Part shown: positions 21,261 through 33,403 of the stretch, one piece after another
How positions within the stretch are numbered: the first letter of the stretch is position 1
How the letters are laid out: each line of letters begins with the position of its first letter
Assembly (NCBI GenBank): GCA_027422505.1
Contig: JAPQWV010000480.1
Location: forward strand, 186,001 to 250,000
Direction of reading: 5' to 3'
Source of the DNA: Craterostigma plantagineum
Taxonomy: Eukaryota; Streptophyta; Magnoliopsida; Lamiales; Linderniaceae
DNA: 64,000 nt
Notes under the pieces: generated by a model
What the model was told of the DNA's origin: nothing
The model's input: only the letters and a program-made list of their open reading frames with translations
The model's database searches: none
Made by a program: the position numbers and the translations under genes

Positions 21261-21401
21261 GATCGTCTCAGAATTTAGATATATATGTATATGTGTGTGT
21301 GTGCTGTTTGCGTGAGATAAGAAAAACGGTTCCTTTGAAGGGAATTTGTAGGAAACGATTAGTTGGGAAGAAAATGAGTTGTGGTCAATGTTCAATATGT
21401 A

Positions 21402-21882
21402 TAGGGTTGTCAATGGGGCGGGGATTCCCCGTCCCCGCGGGGATCCGCCCCGAAAGGGGCGGGGAATCCCCGCTATTCTACCCCAGCGGATATCCCCGCC
21501 CCATTCCCCGCCCCGCGGATACCCCCGCGGATATCCCCGCCCCATTCCCCGCCCCGCCCCGATTATTTAAATAATACATATTATATTCAATTAATATTAT
21601 TATAAGTTAAATAATATTAAAATATAATTTGGATAATATTAAAATAATATAAATATGATTAAAATATTGTTTAAATAATATAAGTAATGTTAAAATATTG
21701 TTTAAATAATATTAAAATAATATAAATTAATATTTTTTAAACAATTAAGACGGGGCGGGGAATCCCCGTGGGGACGGGGATCCCCGCGGGGACGGGGACG
21801 GGGACAATTTCATCCCCGATTGCCTCGCGGGGCGGGGACGGGGATTAGATCCCCGCCCCGAACCCGCCCCGTTGACACCCTA
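21402..21882. mobile_element. hAT-type MITE, 481 bp, in the LSU-like promoter
   Basis: The ends are TAGGGTTGTCAA and TTGACACCCTA, an imperfect terminal inverted repeat. The 8-base sequence AATATGTA flanks both sides (21,394-21,401 and 21,883-21,890), a target-site duplication typical of hAT elements. Both ends are extremely GC-rich, with CCCCGC and GGGGACGGGGA runs, while the middle 200 bases are almost pure A/T with ATTAAAATAAT words. No transposase is encoded. The inner end is about 140 bases upstream of the LSU-like ATG. Confidence 0.9.
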
Positions 21883-21890
21883 AATATGTA

Positions 21891-22418
21891 GATGCTTGTT
21901 TCTTGGAGGGAAGTTCGCCCTTTCCCGAGTCTTCGCCTTATATGGAACTCTACCTATAATTGATTAATTCTTAAGCTTTCGTAGGTTGTATATACTTTAT
22001 TCGTCTGTATATATGTGAATGCATGGGCTGGCACGTTGATTTTTTTCACATGGGAGGCGAATTTTTCCTCCAATTTGAACTAGGCGTTTATGTTGCGTGT
22101 GAACCAAATATACAAAGTTGACATTATTATATAAGCCAACTTAAAAAAATCGATCATTCAATACGTATTGTGTCTACACGTGTTTAACTGCCACTCTCTC
22201 CCATGTTGCAAAGGCTTTAAACTGCCTAGCAACTTATTACAGCAAAAAAGCGCAAATAAGAAAATGCCACTCTATAAGTGAAAAACACTCTTGGCCCTCC
22301 ATCAGTGACGATTCTTTTGTCACCAGCAACTTCAAGGACTCCCATTTTATTCTCTTCAGCAACATAGCAGCAGATACATGTTCATGTTGATTTATCACCA
22401 CAAATCTCCACCTTCATC
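21891..22418. other. Spacer between the MITE and the CACTA transposase relic
   Basis: No ORF with a recognisable product and no clear CACTA terminus. It probably contains the original upstream region of the LSU-like gene, displaced by the MITE. Confidence 0.4.
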
Positions 22419-24024
22419 TCAAAACATAGTGTCTGACGTCGAAGTTCTCCCAAGCTCCCAAAATATTGATCGTTTTTTCCAGACATTGCTGTTTTTCGAT
22501 GTTTTGCACTTCTTACCAAATTGAGTATTGATGTGTGCGACGATATCATTCAATTCCGTGCCATTCAACGGTATTTTAGCCCTTGAAGTCTCGCTTTTCC
22601 CGTTAAACAGTGGTAGAAGCTTTTTCTTCGTTCTATATTCGTGGGTACGCAGGAATTTTCGATGGCACATGTAGGCGTGTTTCTTACAGTTGTTCAACCA
22701 CTGACTATCCGTATTATCCCCACAAATTGGACACGTTTTTTTGCCTTTTACACTATAGCCAGACAGATTACCGTAAGCCGGGAAATTATTTATAGTACAG
22801 AATACCATGGCGCGTAGCGTAAACTGTCATCTGATTGATGCATCATACACTTCAACTCCTTTGTACCATAGTGCTTTCAGATCATCGATCAACGGAGCCA
22901 AGCAGACATCAATATCATTTCCGGGTTGTTTTGGACCGGAGATTAAACACGATAACATGATGTATTTCCTTTCCATCGTAAGCCACGGAGGGAGGTTATG
23001 GATACAAAACAGCATCGGCCAAGTACTGTGACGGCTGCTTAAATCGCCAAAAGGATTTATTCCATCAGTGCAAAGCCCAATCGGAGATTTCGTGGCTCAC
23101 CTCCAAAGTCAGAATACATCGAATCGATGTTCCTCCATTGCAAGGAATCCGCCGGATGTTTTCCATCCTTTTTTCCTTTCCTTATCATGCCATCTAAACA
23201 TCTTAGCGTCGTCGGATTTGAGAACATGCGTTTTAGTCTCGGAATTATTGGTAAGTACCGCAAAACTTTAGCAAGGGGGCCACCGACTTCGTCTTTTCTC
23301 TTATAACGCTAGGTGTCGCACGTCGGACACTTATCAGCCGACTCATAATCTCCCCTATAAACTATGCAGTCGTTCGGACAATCGTGTATTCTTTCGTACT
23401 GTAAGTTCAATGGACACAATAGCTTCTTTGCCTCATAGGTCGATGTCGGAAGCTCATTGCCATCTTGAAGCATATCCGCGAGAAGTTCTAAAAGTGTTGA
23501 GGAACACTTGTCTGAAATACCAAATTTAGCCTTAACGTTCAGCAGCTTGAACAGAGCAGACAACTTTGTGTACTTTGAGCACGCGGTGTACAAAGGGATA
23601 TTGTTGTCCCTAACAAGACTGTCAAAATATGGGAGGACGTTCTTCAAAATCCTCTTGGACAACACGAAGCATGTCCTCGATACGATCATTATCGTCGTCC
23701 GAAGAACCTTCAGATACGGCATCGTCCTCCAAATCTAGTGGCACTTTTGTACTAGTTCCGACACCCGCATAACTAGCTTCATCGACAACGGCTTCACCGT
23801 GCCACATCCAATTCGTATACCCAGGTTTGATATCGGCTATTAGCAAATGTTCCTTCACAACGTCACTATTCCACTAGTTCATGTTATTACAATTACGACA
23901 CAGGCACGAAATCTTATATTGCCTTTTTTTTCCTACGATTCTGTTCCGCACATCTCATAAATTTCTCAACACCCTTCGCATACTCAACTGTTGTTCGCAT
24001 ACAATACATCCAACCCCGATCCAT
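22419..24024 (-). pseudogene. CACTA (En/Spm) TNP2-like transposase, decayed
   Basis: From an ATG at 24,024 the minus strand gives, with several frame changes, CLCRNCNN (N-terminal zinc-like part), KEHLLIADIKPGYTNWMWHG, PLYTACSKYTKLSALFKL, LPTSTYEAKKLLCPLNLQYE, HDCPNDCIVYRGDYE, then PIIPRLKRMF, the GINPFGDL block, LPPWLTMERKYIMLSCLISG, TINNFPAYGNLSGYS and KTCPICG. This is the order of the plant TNP2/Transposase_21 family. Homology stops near 22,419, before the conserved DVMHIEKN segment. The element is therefore 3' truncated and cannot make a working transposase. It is read away from the CACTA terminus at 26,188. Confidence 0.85.
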
Positions 24025-25779
24025 TCCAATAGCCTAAACTATACAAATAAAAATTTACAGGTATTCATGTAAGCAAGTACACTCGATCGAACGGCTTTGA
24101 TAGGATCCTTATCGCTCCAACCTAGCCCATCTTAAACATTCACTACGCTTGTAAATGTGTCTTTGAGCTTCTATGTTGACAAAAATTCGGCAGCATTTCC
24201 TCACAGTTCTCCAAGTGGATGAAAAATATGAAAAGGGTATACATCCAATCCATATGTCTACCCGGAGAACATTTTAAAGGGAAATGTAAAACAAATTTTT
24301 CATCAGCATCGACGTTCAAACACACATTTACACCCTGAAGCGACGGTGAACGTTTAAGAACAGTCCCAAATGGGGACCATTCAAGGTTTTCACCTAATGA
24401 GAAAACCTTGAACGGGTATCTAAGATTAACTAAAAACTTAACTTCACAAATACGAACATATAAATCAAATACGGGTTTGAAAACTTACGTAATCATCCGA
24501 AAACTTGTCCAGAAGCACGATAATAGCCCATGGAATGACAGCAGGTTTGAACAAAGAAGTGGATTCCTGGTAAATGAATAGTTGAAATTCCATAGGAGGT
24601 AGGTGGAAAAGGAAGCAAACCCTTTCTTTTTGGAGAGCTCGAAAAGAAGTAAGCTAAGAATGAGAGACAATGGGAGAGCTCACCGGAGTAAGGAAGGCGA
24701 GATAGCGCTAGATAGAAAGCCAACAACAAAACTGGAAGGGAAGAGGCTAGCGAATACCATTATCTCAGGATAAGGTTAAGGGTGGGCTTAAGGCGGCTTA
24801 CAGGGCAACAGAGAGGATACAAATTCAAAATATGAGGCTGAAAAGAAAGAAGAAGTTGTTTTTCCAACCAAATATGAACAAGTAGAAAGAGGTAAAGATA
24901 TTGGAGAGGGACTTTTTGATACAGGCTTTCCTAAGTTAAGAGGTACTGGTCTTAGCACGTCAAGCCCGAAATTTGCCCTAATTTCGTTCAAAATAAAAAA
25001 ATATTATTAAAATCAACATTTGGATTTCGAAAACCACCCAACAAATCATAAAAACCAATCTCAAAGATATCCCATAAACCCCAAGCGATTAAATCGCACA
25101 AGATAACTCCAAACTCGAAAAAAATCGAGCCAAAATAAGCCAAAAAGAATTATAGCCACAAAATATCGCACAAACCAAGCTCGAAAATCGACCTGAAATA
25201 GAATATAATACAAGCTTAAGCCTCAAATCGCATAAATTAAGCCATAAATCGCACAAAACAACTCCAAACTCGAAAAATTCGAATTCAACTAAGCCCCAAA
25301 AACAAAAATTTCGCCACATTTTTCGAAAACCAAACTCCAAAACAACCCAAAATCGAATATAACATAACCTAATCCTCAAATAGCAGAAATTAAGCCGTTA
25401 AATCGCACCAACCATCTACAAATTCGAAATTTTCGAACTCAAAAAAAGCCCCAAATTCGCCACATTTTCGAATTAATCAATCTCCAAATCAACCTCAAAT
25501 CGAATAAAACACATGCACAATCCTAAACCTAACATCAATCGAATTAACTAAGCCACAAAATCGGTAAAATTCGAAAAGCTCAATTTTGAAAATATCAAAA
25601 TTTCGAAAGTTAGAGCATTAAATCGAGAGCTTAGTAGAAAGAAATAGGTCGAAGGTGTTTTACCGTGTTCTTGTAGCTTGAAGACGTCGAAAAGTGAGCA
25701 AGGTTGCCAGAAATTCGCTCAAATCGCCTTTTGCTTGAGCTTCGTCGCGTCTGAAATGGCCAAGGAGGAAGACGGGTTA
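24025..25779 (-). other. 5' region of the CACTA element, low-complexity DNA
   Basis: No exon could be assigned. From about 25,020 to 25,600 the sequence is built from repeated words such as AAATCGCACAA, AACTCCAAACTCGAAAAA and TAAGCC, with two near-copies of one block at about 25,088 and 25,245. This is likely the leader or promoter-proximal part of the CACTA element. Confidence 0.45.
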
Positions 25780-26188
25780 TATAAGCTCATGGGCGACGGT
25801 TGTTGGCCCGTAACCGTCACCCATACCTTAAGCTACATAGGCGATGGTTTCTTGTGAAGAAACCGTCGCCCAAGGTTAAAAAAAATTGATTTTTTATTTA
25901 ACTAAAATTATGGGCGACGGGTTTCTGGTCTCGCCAAACAATCGTTGTCCATAATAAAAAATAATTTTCTAAAAAACCTTCTTCATGGGCGACGGATGTT
26001 TCAATAACAACAGTCGCCCAAAAGACATTAACAATGCAGGCGACTGTTGCCTCGCAGAAACCGTCGCCCAAGATGGCCTAAACTTAAACTATATTATCAC
26101 AATGCCACCGCGTCTATTATGGGCGACGGATTATGGGAAACCGTCGCCCATATTGCCGTAGTAACCTATATATCATTTTCTACTAGTG
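25780..26188 (-). mobile_element. CACTA terminus with subterminal repeats
   Basis: The end TTTTCTACTAGTG (26,176-26,188) is the reverse complement of a CACTAGTAGAAAA terminus. Inward lie about ten copies of GGGCGACGG or CCGTCGCCC, many paired as inverted repeats around a loop of about 12 bases, for example TGGGCGACGG...CCGTCGCCCA at 26,119-26,150. Such subterminal arrays are transposase-binding sites in En/Spm elements. Confidence 0.85.
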
Positions 26189-27715
26189 TAAACTCCATTG
26201 CATTGTACGGGCTAATCGGTATCTCAAGTTTCTGGTAAGAACACAAACTCTTTACTACATTTATTAGCAGCAGTTGGCCAAAGAAAAGGAACGAACATAT
26301 GTGGTTTTTTGAAGTATTTACCAGTGATGAAGAAATATTCCCTATATCTGTCCCGTTCCTCATCCTAACCATTCTTCACCCTATAAGGGGAAAAACACTA
26401 TATGAGGAAAGAGATCTAATCAATGAAAACGAAAAATATAGCCATATTATGATATCAAACTTACCTTAACTAGTATTTACTTGGTTTATGTGTTCTAGAC
26501 CTCAGTTTCCATTTGGCAGGAGGAGACGGTTCTGTGCTTGCACAATTAGCAAAGAAGTTACTAGAATTTAATCTGGGGAAACACTTATCCAGCGCTGCTG
26601 CTTTTTAGGTACGTCATAGTGAGAATTATATATATTAATTTCTTTACAATGTACATCTTCCTAGAAAAGTGGATGTAGTGAAGAACTCGACTTTTCTTTT
26701 CACATGAGTGCTTCTACATAATTTTACTATATTATAGGACCACAGCTCAGTTGGAAAGGGAGGGCTTGTTTTGATAAATGTGCACTTGCTTCATTTGGAT
26801 AGGAGATCTTGATTCTTGGCCTGTATTACATGGTCAATTTGCTTGGATCAATGAAGTTGATATCGTCACGTGGCTTTCCTAAATATGAAATGTAATAATT
26901 GGACAGATGATAATGTCAAGAATCCATATGTGCCTGCGTGCGTACCAATCTTATTTTATGTATGAAGCCTTTTTAGCATACGAAATTACTTAAGATATAA
27001 ATAAAGATTTGCCCACCGTTTCGGTTTATTCACTACATCTTTACCTAGCGACGAGGAAACTAGGGGAGTGCAATGGTTTTAGAAAACCACCCGCACCGCA
27101 CCACGCCGCAATGTGTTACAAAACTGCACCGTTATAATGGTGCGGTGTGAATTTCTTGTACAAACCGCACCGGACTAAAGTGCAATTTACTTTTCTAAGT
27201 TTTTTTAGTACTTATATCTAATTTTTCTACATGGTAATCGTACACTAGTCATATGTGAAATTTATTTTTTAGTTTCATTATTTTTCTTTACTAACAAGTC
27301 TTTTAATTATATGCTATGTTTGTTGATCATATGAAAATTATATCATTACTTTAATTTTAGTTTTTTATGTTAAACATGTTTCTATAAGAACAAAAGGCCG
27401 AACATGTAGGGTTGATATAGATACGACTCGAATATCTAATAACAAATTGACCTACTATTTAATTTTGAGCTTCTAATCGGATTGAATCTCCTAAGGTGTT
27501 TGGGGGATTGGATCTTTACGGGATATCTGAGATGAGAACATGCATGAATAGCACTGTAAGCCTTCTGAATGGCTGATCTTATTTCCTACGAATCTTCCTA
27601 TCGGCATTTGTCTTAGAATGATTCGTTATTATATTTGAGGAAGAGCCTATTTAATAGTTAGTACTTCTAAAGGTGGTAGGCGTTAAGGAGCAAGTAGAAG
27701 CAATTATTTTGAGAT
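26189..27715. other. AT-rich intergenic region, no gene recognised
   Basis: No convincing ORF. At about 27,061-27,180 there is a GC-richer block with GGTGCGGTGTG and CACCGCACC words in opposite directions (AACCACCCGCACCGCACCAC), resembling the end of a plant MITE, but no second terminus or target duplication was located. Confidence 0.4.
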
Positions 27716-27958
27716 AAGAAGCGGCTCTTTGCCGATGAGCCCTTAGCTCTACTGGTTGAGGGGGAGGTGCCTGGAGTCATGTTGGGAGAGGTCCTGGGTT
27801 CGAACCTCCACCCTGTGACATTTCTCCAGGCCTGCCCACATGGCCCAGACATGTGCGATTGACCTGGTCGGCCCGTTTAGCAGGTAGTGGGTCGGCCCCG
27901 GGGTTTCACCATCGGCTTTCCCCGGTTACCAAAAAAAAAAAAAAAGAAGCGGCTCTTT
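27716..27958 (+). mobile_element. tRNA-derived SINE with 15-bp target duplication
   Basis: The body 27,731-27,943 starts with a tRNA-like head: box A TAGCTCTACTGGTTGAGGG and box B GGTTCGAACCTCC. It ends in GGTTACC followed by about 15 A residues. The 15-base sequence AAGAAGCGGCTCTTT flanks both sides (27,716-27,730 and 27,944-27,958), the target-site duplication made by LINE-type retrotransposition. The perfect duplication suggests recent insertion. Confidence 0.93.
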
Positions 27959-28158
27959 TATTTCTACGAGTGTCCTTTATTTTTACAGAAGGATGTGATA
28001 ACTTTGAAACTTTGACATCTAGAGCCTCCTTCTTAATTTCTAAGCAAGACACTCTCGCATTTGATTACTCTAGTTCAGGTACTACGCTCCCTGTAGACGA
28101 AGTACAAACAGGGTTAGAGTTAATATTTTTCACAATATTAATTTTAGATTTCTGATCT

Positions 28159-30352
28159 TTAGAAAGCGAATTTTCTTTTCATGCTTTTCATAAAGATCTT
28201 ATCCGTTGAGGGAGATGCATGAGAGATGGTTTGATCTTTGGAGGAAGCTTTAAGATTTTTCATCTCCTTTAAGAACCTTTTCTTTTCAGCTTCAAAATTC
28301 TTCTTTTCAATGTTAAAGGATGACCTCATTTCCCCAATTTTCTTAATCATAGGAGAAATATAAGGTTAGAAGAATTCTCAGAATAGTAATTGGTTGCTTC
28401 CTTGGACTGACTCGTATGTTGTAAAGAAAGGATTGAATCACTGTCACACTCCTGGGTATATTCCCGAGTTTTGTAGCTGTTATTCAATTCTCTATAGTCA
28501 AAGGGGATCTCGGCCCTAGTTTTGGCTTTACGCTTTTTTTCTTCCAGCGCGTTGGTCTCGGATGCGCCAGTAAAATTCATTAGGGTGGTTAGACCCAATC
28601 CCATGTATCTAATATCATAGAGCTTAATACAATGAACTTTCCTTAAGTGGCATGGGTTTGCAAGTCCTAAACCTTCCTTAGCGTTGTAAATATCAGTTTC
28701 TAAGTGCTGGTTTAGATGAATCGTTTGATCGGTTTGTCCCATAGAAGTCAGTCTGTCGTCTAAGAGTTTAATCCTAGAATAAAGTATTTTTCTTTCCTCA
28801 GAGAGTGCTGTATAGTCATTTCTAGATGTGGCCAATTCTCTGTTGCTTTCTCTCATAGCTTTACCTAGGTCACTATTTTTAATCTCTAACGAGGCTATTC
28901 TTGATGCTAGACTATCTATCTTTTCATTTGCATTTGACAAAAGAATTTCTACATGAAACCTTTCGTCAAATAGCAATTGATAGTTACACTCACTTATAGC
29001 CAGTCTCTCTTCTAATTTCTTTATGCTTTTCTGCTCAGGTTTCATGTTAGCGTAGTCTATTTCGTACGATTCTAACATGGTCAATAATGGAATTACCTCC
29101 TAAAATGGCGTGGATGCTTGGTCATCATCCGTCCGGTTAGAGGGTTCAACGTTGGAGTCTTCGTCTAGGCGGGCAATGAGGGCTAGGTTCTCCTCATCTG
29201 CACTCGATGTATCCTCGAGCCAATGTTCTTGTTCCGCCATGAGAGCTACTCCAGCTTCCTTCTATTTTGTGAGTTGAAGCTTCTTGGAATAGTAATTGGC
29301 ATCTCTCTTCTTTAGGAGAGTGCATTCACGGGTGAAAGTGACCGGATTTGCCGCAGTTAAAACACTTCTTTGACTCTTTACCATTCTTGACCTCAGAAAT
29401 CCCTGGTGCTCTTTCCTTGTTCTTTGAGCTAGTGGTCCGAAGTCTGTTGGCTGATGATGAGGACTTTTTCTTGAAGTACTGTTTGCTCATCATCTTTCCA
29501 ATTAGAGTCATTTGCTTTCCTAGGGCTCGGATATTTGGCTCGACGTCAGAGTCCGATTCAGCTTCCGATTCTGATGGGGTGGAAGGCCTAATGGTCTTGT
29601 CTTTGCGAGGTCTTGATCTTCTCTTCTCTGAGACTAAGGCAACTGAGTCTTCAGTCTTCTGCCCTTTTGCTCCTACTTAATCTCGCTGATGTCTTCCTCG
29701 TGTTGTGCGAGATTGTGGAAGATAGCGTGAATATCCAGCTCCTCCAAGTCTTTGTCCTGTTGAATTTGAGTGGATATCTTCTTCCACATGGCGGAGAGGA
29801 TAGAAATTGAATATTGGACTCCATGTTCGTCTTGGAGATTTCTATGTTCCTCATCTCGTTGAGAAGTATGAGGTATCTTTGATAAAGATCTTCTAGACTC
29901 TCTTCCGGTTTGGCCTTTAAAGAGTCATAGGGCGTTAGTATGTTGGCCTTTTTTGCTTTGACACCGACTTCGGTATGCTGTATCATGAGATAGTGTTTAT
30001 CCCACATTCCTTTTGGTGTAGGAGTGCTGTCGATCTGTCTATATAAGTCGTTTGGGATGTCTTGCATGAGACAAGATTTACAGCCGAGGTCAGCGTTAGC
30101 TCTCAACCTGTATGCCTCAGTATACTAACTAGGAGTCTTAAGACGTCGAGTCGCAGGTAGAGGCGGGTTGTTTGTTGGGTTTGGATGCCTGTTCAACCCA
30201 AAACTGAGTGGACCATCTTCGAGAGATGCGAGAAGGTACTCGACACGCTCTTTGAGTTCGAGGAAATTCAAGAAACGGCTGCGCCAGACTGTGTATTCTC
30301 CGTGTTTGAAAATGGGTGGAGGATTGTTGTTTCCAAGAGAATAAGCATCCAT
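28159..30352 (-). pseudogene. Ty1/copia Gag polyprotein, frame-broken
   Basis: From the ATG at 30,352 the minus strand encodes MDAYSLGNNNPPPIFKHGEY, a copia Gag start. A UBN2-type region follows (TPKGMWDKHYLMIQHTE, ESLEDLYQRYLILLNEM), then a CCHC zinc knuckle CFNCGKSGHF near 29,340. A coiled-coil-rich tail (about 29,084 to 28,159) has KLEERLAISECNY and NANEKIDSLASRIASLE. The frame is broken at least three times. Coiled-coil extensions of Gag occur in Sirevirus-type copia elements, so that lineage is possible. No protease, integrase or reverse transcriptase follows; the DNA beyond 28,159 is intergenic with a SINE. The element is thus truncated after gag. Confidence 0.7.
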
Positions 30353-31396
30353 CTTAGTTGAAGAGTTGATCTAAGAATCTTCGTTGATTGTTTTGATGGT
30401 TTGAACTGATGTAACGTGCTTCACAAGTAACAAATTAGTTAGTCAAAAGCAGGAATAATTTTTGATTCAGTCTTTAAAGTTTGATAAAAAATAATTTCCT
30501 CGTAATAAAATGTGATAGTACTGTACTGTTCATGTGCGTGAAACTATCAGCGAGAAAATTTTTGAGCGAAAATAGTTGCTCAAAATCCTTCGGTCGAGAA
30601 AAATTTTCAGATCGTGAATTTATCCCGAACGTAGAGAAACCGTGCGTTAAGTAAGTTTCTCGCTGAGAAATAAATCTGTTGACCGAAACGTTTTTTGAGT
30701 GCAAATGATTTTTGCTAGGACAAACTTAATAGCCAGACTGAAAATATTTAGAGAAAGTTTTACGTTTACAAAGTCAACATAAGTCTCCTCGAAAAGATTT
30801 TCGCTTAATAATGGTCGAAAACCAAATTTTCGACTAAAATCGCTTCTAGTGACGGCGACTTTAGCGCTTACTTATTGTTCTAACCGAGAAAACTTCTCGC
30901 ACGGAGTTTTTCGATCAAGAAATTAATTCGATCGAAGACTTTAGCGAGAAAAATTATAATCGCGCAAACAGTCTTAGAACCCTAATTAGCACTGATTCAA
31001 GCAAAAACAGCAAATTAGAACGTGAAATTACGGGTATCTGCAAGGAATCATATAATGACTACGTATGAACAAACAATTAAAACACGTCATGAAGCAAAAT
31101 ATATCGAATTTTAGCAAAATTAGTACGTGTTCTGTATGTTTTTCGCGCGAACAGTCACTTTTAAATCTAACCAATTCTGCTGATTCGAGTTTCTGATTGC
31201 TATCGATCTAATCACAAATGAATTCTATCACTTAACCGAGCACGCAGTCATCAAAATCAAATCAAGTAAGCACAGAATTGAGCCACTAGATCAAAATGTC
31301 TGTTTCGCGCCAAAATGTTCTTCGAACGATCGAAAACTTTTCAGAATGAATTTCGATCTAAATCTAACAATTTAGTTTCAAAACAAATACGAATCT
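30353..31396 (-). other. Long leader of the copia element
   Basis: About 1 kb separates the PBS from the gag start. It is noncoding and rich in CGAGAAAA, GCGAAAA and TTTTCG words between about 30,540 and 30,960. This is long for a copia leader and may include a second insertion. Confidence 0.4.
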
Positions 31397-31407
31397 GCTC
31401 TGATACA
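31397..31407 (-). other. Primer binding site (initiator tRNA-Met type)
   Basis: On the minus strand the sequence TGTATCAGAGC directly follows the LTR end. It differs by one base from the TGGTATCAGAGC complement of plant initiator methionine tRNA used by most plant LTR retrotransposons. Confidence 0.6.
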
Positions 31408-31410
31408 AAT

Positions 31411-31856
31411 TGCTAGATCGCTATATTATCAACTCTATGATCCTAGACTTCAATCTTAAGGCAATCGATTAGAATTGTATGAAATTCAAAGTTCGATTGA
31501 AAAACCTTCTTTGAAGAATCGAGAGAGAATTCCTTTAGTGAGAGACAGATTTTTGTGTTTCTCTCTCCAGAATTTGGATTGGAAGCCATTCGGATCAATT
31601 CAATAATTTTCTGTATTAAGCACAATGGTTACAATTCTATTTATACCAAACAAGCTTGGTATAAATAACAATCTAGTCCTAATCTAAGACAATATAATAA
31701 AAGCCCTTAATACAAGGACAACTAATACAATCAAAGCACAAGTAAAGTCGATATTCCACAAAAATGACTCCGAAATGAAACAAAGTGAGGACGAGGATCA
31801 CGCTTACATTGAGAAAATTCATATCTTTACAGTCTATATAACAATGATTGTGAAAG
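31411..31856 (-). mobile_element. Probable 5' LTR of the copia element
   Basis: The inner border is TG at 31,411 next to the PBS. A TATA-like TATTTATACCAAACAAGC lies at about 31,639. The outer border is not certain; it is placed before the TGTAGAACCCG start of a Tekay-like LTR fragment at about 31,857. Confidence 0.45.
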
Positions 31857-32036
31857 TGTAGAACCCGAGCCTCGTAACCCAAGTAGCCAATAAATTTGCA
31901 CGCACGTTATATGTTTACGTGACTGCATAAATTTGCATACACGATTTATGACTATATGAATATATGAATTTTGTGCATTAATTATGTGCTTATGTGATTG
32001 TATGCATTTCTCGTATTTAATTTTGTGCTAATGTGA
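31857..32036 (+). mobile_element. Fragment of a Tekay-like LTR start
   Basis: TGTAGAACCCGAGCC followed by GTAACCC and CCAATAAATTTGCA corresponds to the LTR start at 42,979 (TGTAGCACCCGGGTC, then GTAAGTATTAGAGGCCAATA). Homology fades after about 180 bases. Confidence 0.5.
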
Positions 32037-33403
32037 CATCCTTATATTGATCTTCCAAGAACCGCCTTGTTGCATCTGCCAAAAGTTGAACCTTGAGATG
32101 ATGTTAGAGGTAAAATCCAGATAAAGTAATGCAAGCTCGGTAGTTATGGGCAACTCTGTTAAAAGATTTACGCAAAGCCTCATGCATGAAATCACCTCAA
32201 ATCTGCCCGCTAACTTGAGCACAGCAAGCAAATCATGTGCAATGCTGGTAATTAACGTACAAACTATACATGTTGATGCAGGTATGGCCCCGATCAACAA
32301 GATTTGGTCCGAGAAATAGGAGGTGATGAGTGAAACAGACTGGGTCGTATATTTTAATGTATGTTAAGATCTGTATTTTACTGCCAAAGACAAAAGAAAC
32401 AAGGATTTACGTTGTTCGGACAGGTGTCCTACATACCCGGGCCGTCGGAAACAGTGCTCACTATTCACAATCGGGAATACACGCTCAACTCACCTCGCTC
32501 ATTACAGTGTATTCATTGTGAAGAAGATGACTACTAGAGAAAATATCTAAGTGTTGTGTGGCGTGTGTTATGAATCTGATCTGCTTCTTCATTCACACTT
32601 CCCAATATACTCGTTACCCCTCATTTCCAGCTGGCTGTCCTTTGAGACCACTAGACTGCAGTTCTTGGTACAGCTTGGGAGAAACAACAATTGCAGGTAT
32701 ACTATTGTCAGACTGGCGCGCCTCCTCTTTGTCTACGGTGTCGTCCACTCTCTACCATCCACGTGTCCCTTGGTCGGGTCTCCCCATTATTTCCCGCTCA
32801 AACCATTTCGTTGTCGAAATCTTCCGCACAGGGCCTCTGGTCTCTAGCTCTCCCTCTTACCTACCCCCATGTCCTAAAAGTTGCTCTCTGCAGGTAGTCA
32901 GGTTAGGAGGAATGCTGGATCGAAGGTCACCCCTATCAACTAGTCCCCCTACTCTGAGTTGCAATATGCTAAATATTGCAGCTCGGAGTATTATTAAGAA
33001 ATCATTCCTCCTTTTAGTGTCTTCAAATCTTCCCAGCTAGTTTGTACCGCCTTTACTTCGATGAGATTGCCCTTGCGCTTCTTACAGAGAAAGGATCCAT
33101 CCCCGGAGAGACACGTGTCCTCTAACCACGTCCTTTCACCCTTCTCTCTTACTTTTCTTTTCGAATTTTTCGAGGCACCTTTTCATTTCCCCTCATTTCT
33201 AAAACATCTTCCCCTTTTAATCAAAATTACCTGTCGTCGTCCCCTAGGGTTTCAATTGCAATTCCAGCCCCAACTTCGCAGCGCCCAAGATCGCCCTTTT
33301 AATCTGCCCTTCCATCAGGTATTACCGTGTGTCCTTTTTGTTTCGTGCAATCATCGTTTCTCCCCTTCGTTCTCCCTCTGTTTTTTATTTCTGCTCTGAA
33401 GAT
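32037..33403. other. No recognisable gene; pyrimidine-rich transposon flank
   Basis: Several ORFs of about 60-160 codons exist but none has a recognisable domain. From about 32,560 the plus strand is rich in CT with CGTGTCC words, resembling the leader or LTR of the gypsy-type element that follows. Confidence 0.4.

Noticed and set aside
21261..21545. N-terminal extension of the LSU-like protein
   Set aside because: The frame is open by chance through the GC-rich MITE end; the family starts at the ATG at 21,260.
32028..32300. Minus-strand 90-codon ORF as a gene
   Set aside because: No recognisable family, no splice or start context, and it is surrounded by transposon debris.
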